This document shows, one piece after another, positions 1 through 9,615 of a DNA stretch of 64,000 nt. The stretch lies in NCBI GenBank assembly GCA_937921865.1, contig CAKZWF010000020.1, positions 115,103 through 179,102 of the forward strand. The letters are read 5' to 3'. Within the stretch, counting starts at the first letter, position 1, and each line of letters begins with the position of its first letter. The position numbers were made by a program, and so were the translations under genes. Source of the stretch: an uncultured Pseudomonadales bacterium. Lineage in GTDB: Bacteria; Pseudomonadota; Gammaproteobacteria; Pseudomonadales; Azotimanducaceae. The notes under the pieces were generated by a model, which did not search any database, was not told where the DNA came from, and worked only from the letters and a program-made list of their open reading frames with translations.

Positions 1-1086
1 CGCGAGCAATATGATGGTCGGAAATTGGACGATGACTATGTGACCGAGCGGGCGCGCTGGGAACCGCTCTACGAAGCAACACAGATCAAAGGTGACGGTG
101 AAACTCATCCGTTCCTGTCGCCCAACGATGAGTTTGCCGACTATGAGACCTGGGACATCGGTAATCTCGATGTGTCTGAGGCGAAAACTGAGGACATGCT
201 GGCGGGCGAGTATGCGCGCGAAGCCCTCAAGCGGGGCCTGGCAATCGAAGCCCGGCTCGGCGTCAATCCCTATAAATTCGGCATGATTGGCTCAACGGAC
301 AGCCACACTTCGCTGGCGACTGCGCAGGAAGACAACTTCTTTGGTAAACACTCGGGTGCTGAACCGTCACCCGTGCGCATGAGCCATCCGTTCATGGAAA
401 ACGACAACGGCACCATCATGGGCTGGCAGCAGGTCGCGTCGGGGCTGGCGGCCGTGTGGGCGCGGGAAAATACCCGCGAATCCATTTTTGATGCAATGGA
501 GCGTAAAGAAACCTACGCCACCACCGGCAGTCGCATGATGGTGCGGTTTTTTGGCGGCTGGGACTATACCGAGCAGGACCTCGGCAGTCGGCAAATTGCC
601 TTCGCAGGTTACTCCAAAGGTGTGCCTATGGGCGGTGACCTGGCGGCAGCTGAAGGCAAAGATGCACCGATATTTATGGTTTATGCACTGCGCGATCCCA
701 TTGGCGCTAATCTCGACCGTATTCAGATTGTCAAAGGCTGGATGGACGGCCGCGAACTTAAAGAACAGGTGTATGACGTGGTCTGGGCAGGGGAGCGAGC
801 CGTTGATGCTGATGGCAAACTGGAACCGGTCGGAAACACTGTTGATGTCGCCAATGCCAACTGGACCAACACCATCGGCTCGTCTGAACTGGCCAGAGTC
901 TGGAAAGACCCGGATTTTGACCCGGATCAGCAGGCTTTTTACTATGCCCGGGTGCTGGAGATTCCTACGCCGAGGTGGTCGACGATCGATGCGTTCCGAT
1001 ACAACGTGCCGATCCCCGAAGGTGCGCCAACGTCAACGCAGGAGCGGGCCTACACCTCGCCGATCTGGTATTCGCCAGCTGATTGA
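1..1086 (+). CDS. DUF3604 family protein, 3' part
   Basis: The frame is open from the first base of the window, so the true start lies outside; 361 residues are visible before TGA. The text matches the C-terminal half of DUF3604 proteins, which are large, often exported and of unproven function. A GSTDSHTS motif near residue 100 resembles the metal-binding His/Asp segments of PHP-type phosphoesterases, and it is followed by long beta-rich text with many Trp and Asp. The gene converges on the efflux lipoprotein, with 23 bp between the two stops. The family assignment is firm; a hydrolase role is only inferred from the PHP-like motif. Confidence 0.8.
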   Translation, partial: REQYDGRKLDDDYVTERARWEPLYEATQIKGDGETHPFLSPNDEFADYETWDIGNLDVSEAKTEDMLAGEYAREALKRGLAIEARLGVNPYKFGMIGSTDSHTSLATAQEDNFFGKHSGAEPSPVRMSHPFMENDNGTIMGWQQVASGLAAVWARENTRESIFDAMERKETYATTGSRMMVRFFGGWDYTEQDLGSRQIAFAGYSKGVPMGGDLAAAEGKDAPIFMVYALRDPIGANLDRIQIVKGWMDGRELKEQVYDVVWAGERAVDADGKLEPVGNTVDVANANWTNTIGSSELARVWKDPDFDPDQQAFYYARVLEIPTPRWSTIDAFRYNVPIPEGAPTSTQERAYTSPIWYSPAD

Positions 1087-1109
1087 GGCTCGGTTGATGG
1101 AAACCTGGC

Positions 1110-2684
1110 TTATTGAGAACCACCAGCCGGGGTGAGCAGATCCCCCCAGTTGGTGCGTGTAGTCATTTCTTCGAGAACGTCGTCTGGGACATAATTGCCG
1201 TTGAACGCCGGGTCCCAGCCACCACCCAGTGCTTTGTAAGTGGCAACGACGGCGGCAGCGACATCACCGCGAGTCTGGGTGTATCTGCTCTGAGCGAGCA
1301 GCTGAAATCGCTGGGTATCGAGTACTGTGGTGTAGTTAGTGACACCGTCACGGTATTGCACCATAGCCAGTTCGACAGCACGTTGCGCAGCCGACACCGC
1401 ATCTGCCCGCAGTTCTGCTTCATCCTGAGCGCCGGTATAACCGACGATGGCATCTTCCACTTCTCTTGCGGCATTGATGACGGCCAATTGATAACCGGCA
1501 ATGGCCTGCTGAAAACGCGCATCCTGAGCTCTTATGCGGTTCTTGGTGCGTCCGTAGTCGAGAAATTTCCACATGAAGCCGAATGTTCCGATACCGGTAA
1601 AACTGTCGCTTTCGAACAGGTCGCCGGTGCTGTCAGCTGCGTAACCTACAGAGCCTGCCAGACGAAACGCCGGGTAAAGGTCGGCTTTAGCCACGCCAAT
1701 GAGTGCGCTCTGGCTGGCGGCGAGCATTTCGGCCCGGCGGACGTCCGGACGTCGGCGCAACAGTTCGCTGGGGACTCCGACGCTGAGCACATCGGGTACC
1801 ACTGGAAGTCGATTCTGATCGCCGACCAGCAGATCATTGAGGTCACTGGGCGATCGTCCAACCAGCAGGCTCAAGGCATTTTTTGTCTGGCGAATACCGG
1901 TGTGCAGTTCGGGAATCAGTGATTGCGTGTCTCGCAGCAGCGCTCGCGCCTGCTGAGTGTCAAGTTCGGTCGTCAGGCCGTTGCGAAAACGTACTCCCGC
2001 GATCTCCAGACTGCGGGTCTGGATATCGACATTTGTTTGGGCGATTGCCAGTTGTTCCTGCAGTGTTCGCAGCAGGATATAGGTACTCGCTACTTCTCCC
2101 TGCAGCGTAACCAGGGCGTCGCCGAAGTTTGCCAGGTTGCGCTCCAGGTTAGCATCGGCCGCTTCAATACCCCGCCGGAAGCGTCCCCAGAAGTCCATTT
2201 CCCATGCGGCAGTCGCGCCAATGCCGTAGTTGTCGTAGGTGCTGTCGGTGAGATCACCAATCGGTTCGGGGAGGATCTGGATCAGCTCAGAGTTCTTACT
2301 GAGATCGACCCGACTGTAGCCGCCGTTCAATGTTTGAATCTGGGGGTAGAGGCTGCCCCTGATCCTGCCGAGCAAGGCTCGAGATTCGTATACTCTTAAT
2401 CCAGCAATACGCAGGCTCAGACTGTCGCTGCCTGCCGCATCGATCAGGGCGCTAAGCGACGGGTCGTTAAAACTCTCCCACCACTGTGAGTATTTCGGCG
2501 CTGTAGTGCGCAACGCATCATCACTCTTCGTCAGCCAGTTTTCCGGCACGTCCGCATCAGGTCTACTGAAGTCCTGACCGATCATGCATCCGCTCAGTAA
2601 GGTCGAACAGAGCAGGAACAAGCCCAGTCGGTGGCTGTAATCGGTCAATATGGCTGCTGCTGTAGTGGTTGATTTCATCAGCAC
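1110..2684 (-). CDS. RND efflux outer-membrane lipoprotein, NodT/OprM family
   Basis: This is the outer-membrane channel of a tripartite RND pump. The N-terminus carries a lipoprotein signal with lipobox LLSGC (Cys near residue 33), followed by text typical of the family (DFSRPDADVPENW), and two repeated outer-membrane-efflux domains fill residues 60-500. Conserved family phrases include WEMDFWGRFRRG and GVPSELLRRRPDVRRAE. The length of 524 aa is slightly above the usual 460-500. The start is either GTG 2684 or ATG 2678; neither has a clear ribosome binding site. The gene is divergent from the adaptor and pump genes across about 180 bp and most likely works with them. Confidence 0.9.
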   Translation of the reverse strand: MLMKSTTTAAAILTDYSHRLGLFLLCSTLLSGCMIGQDFSRPDADVPENWLTKSDDALRTTAPKYSQWWESFNDPSLSALIDAAGSDSLSLRIAGLRVYESRALLGRIRGSLYPQIQTLNGGYSRVDLSKNSELIQILPEPIGDLTDSTYDNYGIGATAAWEMDFWGRFRRGIEAADANLERNLANFGDALVTLQGEVASTYILLRTLQEQLAIAQTNVDIQTRSLEIAGVRFRNGLTTELDTQQARALLRDTQSLIPELHTGIRQTKNALSLLVGRSPSDLNDLLVGDQNRLPVVPDVLSVGVPSELLRRRPDVRRAEMLAASQSALIGVAKADLYPAFRLAGSVGYAADSTGDLFESDSFTGIGTFGFMWKFLDYGRTKNRIRAQDARFQQAIAGYQLAVINAAREVEDAIVGYTGAQDEAELRADAVSAAQRAVELAMVQYRDGVTNYTTVLDTQRFQLLAQSRYTQTRGDVAAAVVATYKALGGGWDPAFNGNYVPDDVLEEMTTRTNWGDLLTPAGGSQ

Positions 2685-2861
2685 ACGGGTACTCGGTTTG
2701 TTAGAGTGGGGGCGCTGTCGAATCGTACACGGGCTGTGATTGTTCGGCGAGTCGAGAGGGTTATTTTTTGGCGAAACCCTGGTTGGGAGTGTCTCAGAAT
2801 CACCAACTACCTCTTATTAGGATCTACCCATCGTCTTTAACTACGTCTGGTGAGTTTTACT

Positions 2862-3989
2862 ATGTCCGTGACTTTCAATCGCTCCCGCAGTTATTTCCTG
2901 GCGAGCTCTATTCTGTTCCTGTCAGCGTGTGGGCCGCAGGCGCCCGTCGAGCAGTTGCCTCGGCTGGTTCACGCGGTGCTCATTGCTGATGCTTCGGAGT
3001 TTGCGGCACGCTCTTTCCCCGGTCGCGCTCGGGCGGGTCAGGAGGTGAATCGCTCATTTCGGGTTTCCGGACCGTTGATTGAATTGCCGGTGAATGTGGG
3101 TGACAAGGTTGCCGAAGGCGCGCTGCTGGCGCGCATCGACCCGCAGGACTTCGCGACCCGACTGCGTACGCTGGAGGGTCAACTCGAACGTGAAGTGGCC
3201 AATCAGCAACGTGCCAGCGCGGATCTGCAGCGGATTGAAAATGTCCTGCGCGAAGATCCGGGTGCTACCAGTCAGGCAGCCGTGGATCGGGTTCGGCAGT
3301 TGAGCGCGTCAGCGAATGCAGCCGTGCAGTCATTGCAGGCGACTGTGGAGAATGCCCGCGATCAACTCAGCTACACCAATCTTAAGGCGCCGTTTGCAGG
3401 TGTTGTCGTCGAGACTTATGCCGAAAATTTTGAAACTGTCCTGGCCCGCCAGCCGATTCTGCGGCTGCTGGATCCTACCTCGATTGAAATGGTGATACAG
3501 ATTCCCGAGAGCCTGATTGCCCTGGCGCCCTATGTCGAGGAGATCAGCGTCACGTTTGACGCTCTGCCCGATGTAGATATTCCGGCCACCATCAAAGAAA
3601 TAGGCCGGGAAGCGACCCGGGCGACCCGCACCTACCCGGTCACCCTGGTCATGGGTCAGCCAGATGGCGCAGAAATTCTCCCGGGGATGGCGGGGCGGGC
3701 TGACATCAGTTCCCGGTTGCCGGAGAGCGCTCCCCAAGTGGGTATCGAGATACCTTTGACCGCAGTCTTTGCCGGTACAGAACAAGGTACAAACTATGTC
3801 TGGGTGATTGATCCAGTAGACGGCACGTTGAGTCGACGGGAAGTTGTGCTTGGTCGGATAAGCCCATTCGGCGTCATCATTTCGCAGGGGCTTGCGACGG
3901 GAGAAACAGTTGTCACCAAGGGCGTGCACACACTCAGTGAAGGAGAAGTGGTTCGACTGTTTGACGGTAGCCAGGTTCGCAGTTCATGA
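2862..3989 (+). CDS. RND efflux periplasmic adaptor (membrane fusion protein)
   Basis: HlyD/AcrA-type adaptor linking the inner-membrane pump to the outer-membrane channel. The N-terminal lipoprotein signal ends in LSACG. Then come a lipoyl half-motif (GDKVAEGALLARID), a coiled-coil hairpin (residues about 100-165) with many Gln, Ala and Arg, the second lipoyl half (LKAPFAGVV) and beta-barrel/MP domains. ATG 2862 is preferred because GGTGAG lies 7 nt upstream; GTG 2850 would overlap that site. The gene overlaps the pump gene by 4 bp (ATGA), which implies translational coupling. The substrate cannot be told from sequence. Confidence 0.9.
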   Translation: MSVTFNRSRSYFLASSILFLSACGPQAPVEQLPRLVHAVLIADASEFAARSFPGRARAGQEVNRSFRVSGPLIELPVNVGDKVAEGALLARIDPQDFATRLRTLEGQLEREVANQQRASADLQRIENVLREDPGATSQAAVDRVRQLSASANAAVQSLQATVENARDQLSYTNLKAPFAGVVVETYAENFETVLARQPILRLLDPTSIEMVIQIPESLIALAPYVEEISVTFDALPDVDIPATIKEIGREATRATRTYPVTLVMGQPDGAEILPGMAGRADISSRLPESAPQVGIEIPLTAVFAGTEQGTNYVWVIDPVDGTLSRREVVLGRISPFGVIISQGLATGETVVTKGVHTLSEGEVVRLFDGSQVRSS

Positions 3990-6900
3990 ACCTGACTCAA
4001 TTTGCTATCAAGAACCAGACGCTGACAAATTTTCTGGTGGGCCTGGTAGCGCTCGGCGGTCTGTTTGCCTATACCCAGCTCGGGCAACTGGAAGACCCTG
4101 ACTTCACGGTCAAAGTTGCTGCAATCATTACCCAATACCCGGGAGCTTCTCCCGAAGAGGTGGAACTCGAAGTCACTGATCGACTGGAAGCAGCGATCCA
4201 GGAAATGCCGCAGCTGCGCTATCTGACCTCATACTCAAGAGCTGGATTATCGATAATCCGGGTGGAGATGCAGCAGGAGTACTGGGCAGACCGATTGCCT
4301 CAGGTGTGGGATGAGATGCGTCGCAAGGTCAATGACACAGCCGGCCAGTTGCCTCCTGGCGCCGGTAGCCCCAGAGTCATGGACGACTTCAGTTTTGTCT
4401 TCGGCTTTGTGCTGGCGGTTACCGGCGATGGCTACAGCTACGCAGAACTGGAAGACTATACAAAAGCTCTGCGCAAAGAGCTGAGCCTTGTTGAGGGTGT
4501 GTCCAGAGCGGACCTGTGGGGCGTGCAGCCTAAAGTCCTCTATCTTGATATAGCGCAGAGCCAGCTTGCTGAACTTGGTGTGTCTACCGAAGACGTGATT
4601 GCTACGCTGGCGCTGCAGAACATGGTGGTTGATGCGGGCGCTGTCGAAGTGCCCGACCAGCGCCTGCGGATTGAAGTCAAAGGTCAGTTTGATCGACCGG
4701 AAGACATTGGCGAGCTTGTTATACGGCGCTCCGGTCTGGATATGCTGCTCAACTCCACAAGTGAATTGGCGCCTTTTTCCCGTGAACTCCAAGACAGCAA
4801 TCCACTTGGATCGGCTCGCAGCGGGTCGCGATCTGACGTGCTTGCTGGTGAGCTGGTGCGGTTGCGGGATGTGGCTACCGTGCGTCTCGGCTATCTGGAG
4901 CCCGCCATTGCCCAGATGCGCTTCAACGGTGAACCTGCCCTGGCGATTCAGCTGGCCAATGTCAGCGGCGGCAACATTGTCGACACCGGGCGGAATCTGG
5001 ATGCGCGCCTCAAAGAGCTACTGCCGCTGTTGCCGGCAGGTATAGAAGTCGAGAGGTTCGTCTGGCAATCCGATCTGGTCAGTGAGTCGGTCAACGCGTT
5101 TGTGCTGAATCTGGCGGAAGCGGTACTCATCGTGCTAGTGGTGCTGGCACTGGCAATGGGCTGGCGGATGGGGTTGGTCATCGGCTGGGCATTGATTCTG
5201 ACGATTCTCGGCACCTTCATTGTCATGCGGGTTATGGGCATTGACCTGCAACGGGTTTCGCTGGGTGCGCTGGTGGTGGCGCTCGGCATGATGGTGGACA
5301 ACGCCATTGTGGTGGCCGACAACATGTCCGTGGGACTGGCTCGTGGTAAGAAGGCTGTTGATGCCGCTGTTGAGGCAGCCAGCAAACCCAGCCTGGCGCT
5401 GCTGGGTGCAACCGTCGTGGCAGCGATGGCGTTCTATCCGGTGTATGCGGCGGAAGCCGACGCGGGAGAGTATGGGCGTGGTCTGTTTATTGTGGTGGCT
5501 ATTTCTCTGGCGCTGAGTTGGCTCATAGCGGTGACAGTGACGCCGCTGAACTGTATTGCGTTATTAAAGCCGCCCAAAGCCGGGAATGCGGACGACGACC
5601 CCTATGACACAGCGTTTTTTCGGCGCTATCGCAGGGTGCTCGAAGGGGCCATTCGCTATCGGGCGCTGAGCGTGCTCGGCCTTTCCGGATTGCTGATTGC
5701 AGCCGTGCTCGGATTCTCTGCCGTGCCGCAGCAGTTTTTCCCCGACTCCACCCGCGCAAGTATTCGGATCGATTACTGGGCTCCTCAAGGTACGCCGATT
5801 GACGCAGTCTCGGAGATTACCCGGCAGATTGAGGCAAAACTCGACGGCGATCCGCGGGTGACCAACGTCGGCACCTTTATTGGTATGGGCGGTCCGCGAT
5901 TTTACCTGCCGGTTGATCCGGAGTTTCCCTATGCGGAGTACGCTCAGCTGATCATCAACACCCCGTCGTTTGCGGAAGTGGATCCGCTGATCGCGGATAT
6001 GGAAGCCTGGCTCGATGAGAACTTTACTCAGGGGATGAGCCGGGTCCGCAAATACACTGTGGGTCCGGGTGATGACTGGCCGTTTGAAGTCCGCATCAGC
6101 GGACCGGCGGAAGCGGATCTCGATGTGCTGAGGGATCTGGGCGATCAGGGTATGGCGATCCTCAACGCCTCCCCTTACGCCAAGCAGGTGCGCACAGATA
6201 TGCGCCAGCGGGTGCCGAAACTGGTCGCTGACTACAACCTGGAAAGAGCGCGCTGGTCTGGAGTCTCGCGCTCGGATATCGCCCGTGCCACACAGCGTGC
6301 GTTTGATGGCGTACCGCTGGGGCTCTATCGCGACGGCGATACGCTGATTCCGATCATCGCCCGGGAAGTTGAAGAAGATCGACAACGTACCGCCAGCCAG
6401 TTGGAGCTGGTGCAGGTCCGACCAGCGCTGGGGTTGAAAACACTGCCGCTCGGACAGGTGACCGATGCGGTCAAGGTGGAATTTGAAGATCCGATTATCG
6501 TGCGCTTCCAGCGCCATCGCCAGATTGCGATACAAGCCTCGCCAGATGGCGTCACTTATCCAGCACTGCGTGCTGATGTCGAGGATCAGTTTGAGGCTAT
6601 AGAGCTTCCGCCCGGATATGAGATGTTCTGGGATGGAGAAGCCGACAGTACCCTTACAGCACAGCTTTCGCTGATTCCTGGGATGGTTCCGGCTTTTGTG
6701 ATCATGGCAGTGATCATCGTTGCACTGTTCAATGCTGTTCGGCCGGTGCTGGTGATTGCATTAGCCATCCCATTCGCACTCATTGGGGTGACTGCGATTC
6801 TGCTGCCAACCCAAACGCCGTTTGGCTTCATGGCCCTGCTGGGTGCGATGAGCCTGATTGGCCTTATGATTAAAAACTCCATTGTGCTGATAGATGAGAT

Positions 6901-7150
6901 TTCTGCAAATGGTGCGGCTGGCATGAATCCGTATGATGCCACCGTTGAAGCAGGTATTTCGCGGTTGCGACCGGTCATACTGGGTGCCGCGACAACGGTC
7001 CTCGGAGTAATGCCGCTGCTGCAGGATGCTTTCTGGGTGTCAATGGCGATGACGATCATGGCAGGCCTGACCTTTGGCACAGTGATAACAATGGTGCTGG
7101 TGCCGACCTTGTGGGCGGCGTTGAACAAGATACCTTCACCCGAGCAATAG
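3986..7150 (+). CDS. RND efflux inner-membrane permease
   Basis: The 1054-aa proton-driven pump of the AcrB/MexB superfamily, full length for the family. It has the expected plan: a TM1 near residue 10-30, a large periplasmic porter loop, TM2-6 (about 365-545), a second porter loop and TM8-12 (about 890-1045). The TM4 proton-relay segment reads MVDNAIVVADN: Asp438 is kept but the neighbouring second Asp of AcrB is Asn439. This variant is common in the subgroup close to VexF/MexK-like pumps. It forms an operon with the upstream adaptor. Confidence 0.93.
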   Translation: MNLTQFAIKNQTLTNFLVGLVALGGLFAYTQLGQLEDPDFTVKVAAIITQYPGASPEEVELEVTDRLEAAIQEMPQLRYLTSYSRAGLSIIRVEMQQEYWADRLPQVWDEMRRKVNDTAGQLPPGAGSPRVMDDFSFVFGFVLAVTGDGYSYAELEDYTKALRKELSLVEGVSRADLWGVQPKVLYLDIAQSQLAELGVSTEDVIATLALQNMVVDAGAVEVPDQRLRIEVKGQFDRPEDIGELVIRRSGLDMLLNSTSELAPFSRELQDSNPLGSARSGSRSDVLAGELVRLRDVATVRLGYLEPAIAQMRFNGEPALAIQLANVSGGNIVDTGRNLDARLKELLPLLPAGIEVERFVWQSDLVSESVNAFVLNLAEAVLIVLVVLALAMGWRMGLVIGWALILTILGTFIVMRVMGIDLQRVSLGALVVALGMMVDNAIVVADNMSVGLARGKKAVDAAVEAASKPSLALLGATVVAAMAFYPVYAAEADAGEYGRGLFIVVAISLALSWLIAVTVTPLNCIALLKPPKAGNADDDPYDTAFFRRYRRVLEGAIRYRALSVLGLSGLLIAAVLGFSAVPQQFFPDSTRASIRIDYWAPQGTPIDAVSEITRQIEAKLDGDPRVTNVGTFIGMGGPRFYLPVDPEFPYAEYAQLIINTPSFAEVDPLIADMEAWLDENFTQGMSRVRKYTVGPGDDWPFEVRISGPAEADLDVLRDLGDQGMAILNASPYAKQVRTDMRQRVPKLVADYNLERARWSGVSRSDIARATQRAFDGVPLGLYRDGDTLIPIIAREVEEDRQRTASQLELVQVRPALGLKTLPLGQVTDAVKVEFEDPIIVRFQRHRQIAIQASPDGVTYPALRADVEDQFEAIELPPGYEMFWDGEADSTLTAQLSLIPGMVPAFVIMAVIIVALFNAVRPVLVIALAIPFALIGVTAILLPTQTPFGFMALLGAMSLIGLMIKNSIVLIDEISANGAAGMNPYDATVEAGISRLRPVILGAATTVLGVMPLLQDAFWVSMAMTIMAGLTFGTVITMVLVPTLWAALNKIPSPEQ

Positions 7151-7201
7151 ACCGCCAGACATATAGACCGCCAGAAAAAATGGATAGTCCAAGGAGGGCA
7201 A

Positions 7202-8188
7202 GTGGTACGAGATGATGTGCTCGCGCTTATCGAGCGTATGGGTCACTCGATTGTCGGTCAACGAAGAGTTGTGGAGCGCCTTGTTATAGGTCTGCTGGCC
7301 AACGGCAATCTGCTGGTGGAAGGGTTGCCGGGTCTGGCGAAGACCCGTGCTATTAAAGCGCTGGCAACCAACCTCGAGGCAGACTTCAGCCGCATTCAGT
7401 TCACGCCGGATCTGCTGCCGTCGGATATCACCGGCACGGAAGTCTATCTGCAGAGCCAGGGCAGCGGTGAGTTCAAATTTGAGCCGGGCCCGTTGTTTGC
7501 CAACATTGTTCTGGGTGATGAGATTAACCGTGCGCCGGCCAAGGTGCAGGCGGCGCTGCTCGAAGCGATGGAAGAACGCCAGGTCACCGTTGCTGGCACC
7601 ACCCACACCCTGCCACCCCTGTATATGGTGATGGCCACTCAGAACCCGGTTGAGCAGGAAGGCACCTATCCACTTCCGGAAGCACAGCTCGACCGGTTTC
7701 TGATGCACGTGAACATCGAATACCCGACCGTCGAAGATGAAGTGAAGGTCATCGAACTGGTACGGGCAGAAGAAAGTGCCGCCAATGCGCAGGCGGGTGG
7801 TTCGCTCGGAGCAACTGAAGGTGACAGGATTCCTCAGTCAGTGATCTTTTCGGCACGTGAGGAAATTGCCGCACTGCCCGTATCTGATGCGCTGGCCCGC
7901 TATATGGCCGATCTGGTCTACGCGACGCGAGAACCGCAGAAATACCACGAAGATCTTGACCGCTGGATCGATGTGGGTGCCAGTCCCCGGGGTTCGCTGG
8001 CGCTGGACAAGTGTTCCAGGACCTACGCCTGGCTGAATGGTCATGACTATGTGGGCCCTGAAGACGTGCGGGCAATTGTTCATGATGTCCTGCGGCATCG
8101 GCTGATGTTGTCTTATGAGGCGCAGGGTGAGGGCATACGCCCTGATGAGGTCATCGACAAACTCGTCGAACTGGTCGCGTTACCTTAA
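7202..8188 (+). CDS. MoxR-type AAA+ ATPase
   Basis: First gene of the Bat operon. MoxR ATPases act as chaperone-like ATPases that work with von Willebrand factor A (VWA) proteins. The Walker A motif is GLPGLAKT (residues 41-48) and Walker B is GDEINRAP with Asp106-Glu107; sensor text TQNPVEQEGTYPLPEAQLDRF follows in part around residue 145. The C-terminal AAA lid is present (SPRGSLALDKCSRTYAWL). The start is GTG 7202, chosen because AAGGAGG lies 4 nt upstream. The length of 328 aa is normal. The gap to the DUF58 gene is 9 bp. Confidence 0.93.
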   Translation: MVRDDVLALIERMGHSIVGQRRVVERLVIGLLANGNLLVEGLPGLAKTRAIKALATNLEADFSRIQFTPDLLPSDITGTEVYLQSQGSGEFKFEPGPLFANIVLGDEINRAPAKVQAALLEAMEERQVTVAGTTHTLPPLYMVMATQNPVEQEGTYPLPEAQLDRFLMHVNIEYPTVEDEVKVIELVRAEESAANAQAGGSLGATEGDRIPQSVIFSAREEIAALPVSDALARYMADLVYATREPQKYHEDLDRWIDVGASPRGSLALDKCSRTYAWLNGHDYVGPEDVRAIVHDVLRHRLMLSYEAQGEGIRPDEVIDKLVELVALP

Positions 8189-8197
8189 GCTGAATTC

Positions 8198-9142
8198 ATG
8201 CCCAATCTCGACCTGAGAGTTCACGTTGACCTGGCGCATCTGCGCGGTCTGGAAGCTGCTGCGCGTGGCCTGTCGTTCCTGCCACGTCAGCCCGCGGGAA
8301 GTGTGCTCAACGGCCGCCATCGCTCACGGTTGCGTGGGCGAGGTTTGAACTTCGAAGAAATGCGCGATTACCTGCCGGGCGATGACATTCGCTCGATTGA
8401 CTGGAAAGCCACGGCGCGTACCGGTAAACCCCATGTCCGGGTGTTCACGGAAGAACGCGATCGACCAGCGCTGCTGGTGATCGATCAGCGTATGTCGATG
8501 TTCTTTGGCTCAGTGCTGAATATGAAGTCGGTGACTGCGGCTGAAGGGGCTGCACTCGCTGCATTCAGTGTGCTCGCTCAAGGTGATCGGGTGGGGGGTA
8601 TTGTCTTTGACGATGAAGAGATTGCTGAGATCCATCCCCGGCGAAGTCGACGGGCGCTCTATGAGCTGTTGTCAAAAACTGCACAATTCAATCAGGCTCT
8701 GAATGCTGATCGTGATGCGCCCGCTCGCCCGGGCCTGTTGAATGAAGTGTTATCCCGACTGGCACGCATGGGCGGTCATGATCAGCTGATTTTAGTGTTC
8801 AGTGATCTGTCAGGTCTGGATGAGACAACGCGGCGACGTTTTGCCGGGCTGGCTGCGCACAATGATGTGGTGCTGCTGCTTACCTATGATCCATCAGCAC
8901 GAAACCTGAATTTCACACAACGACTGGTTGTCGGTGCAGGAGAACGGCAGGCAGAAGCAGATTTCGGATCACAAGAAGTTCGGGAAGCGTTGGGTGGATT
9001 TTACAAGCAGCGTCTCGACCGGATACTGCGCTGGCAGCAGGAGATCAACCTGTCGGTGCTGCCACTGTCTGCAGGAACCGCGACTCTCGAACAGCTTCGC
9101 GCGCTGATGGGTCAGCGCGCCAGCGCGAGGCGGGTGCGGTGA
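8198..9142 (+). CDS. DUF58 domain protein (Bat operon)
   Basis: DUF58 proteins nearly always sit directly behind a MoxR ATPase and contain a VWA-like fold; a partner role for MoxR is inferred. The signature is clear around residues 45-75: FEEMRDYLPGDDIRSIDWKA followed by TARTGKPHVRVFTEERD. The central part (residues 85-215) is the degenerate VWA region with LLVIDQRMSMFF in the MIDAS position. No signal peptide or transmembrane segment is visible, so it is probably cytoplasmic. The next start overlaps its stop by 4 bp. Confidence 0.9.
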   Translation: MPNLDLRVHVDLAHLRGLEAAARGLSFLPRQPAGSVLNGRHRSRLRGRGLNFEEMRDYLPGDDIRSIDWKATARTGKPHVRVFTEERDRPALLVIDQRMSMFFGSVLNMKSVTAAEGAALAAFSVLAQGDRVGGIVFDDEEIAEIHPRRSRRALYELLSKTAQFNQALNADRDAPARPGLLNEVLSRLARMGGHDQLILVFSDLSGLDETTRRRFAGLAAHNDVVLLLTYDPSARNLNFTQRLVVGAGERQAEADFGSQEVREALGGFYKQRLDRILRWQQEINLSVLPLSAGTATLEQLRALMGQRASARRVR

Positions 9143-9615
9143 ACGAATCCTACGATGGACTTGATCTCATCCAGCTGCTTGATCGGCTGGAGCCGCTGGT
9201 GATTCCGCAGCCTGTTGCTTACTTTCCGCAGACCCCGGGATGGTGGTTGGTTGCTGCGTGGCTGCTGACCCTGTCTTTGTATGCCGGTTGGCGCGGTTAT
9301 CAGCGCTGGCGTGATAACGCCTATCGCCGGCAGGCACTGCGCGAACTGGAAGAGATTGTCGCTCAGGAAAAAAGTTACCGTTCTGCAGAAATTGCCACGT
9401 TGTTGAAACGAACTGCACTGGCGGTCTATCCGAGAGATAGGGTGGCCAGCCTCACCGGCCATGACTGGGCCGAATTTCTGCGCGACAGCGCTGCGCAGGA
9501 TGCTGGAGTTGTCGCAGCCGCAGACAGTATTGCATCGGCAGCCTATTGCCTGAATGGCGATTCCGCAGCAATTGCACAAGGCGCTCGTCGCTGGATAGAG
9601 CTGCACCGTGTTTGA
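9139..9615 (+). CDS. DUF4381 domain membrane protein
   Basis: A 158-aa protein with one membrane segment (about residues 35-55, WWLVAAWLLTLSLYAGW) followed by a cytoplasmic helical part. DUF4381 proteins are typical members of MoxR/Bat operons, placed between DUF58 and BatA. The family-typical LTGHDWAEFLRD is present near residue 110. It starts at GTG 9139, overlapping the DUF58 stop by 4 bp, and its 3' end overlaps the BatA start by 8 bp. The role is unknown; anchoring of the VWA complex is only a guess from position. Confidence 0.85.
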   Translation: MNESYDGLDLIQLLDRLEPLVIPQPVAYFPQTPGWWLVAAWLLTLSLYAGWRGYQRWRDNAYRRQALRELEEIVAQEKSYRSAEIATLLKRTALAVYPRDRVASLTGHDWAEFLRDSAAQDAGVVAAADSIASAAYCLNGDSAAIAQGARRWIELHRV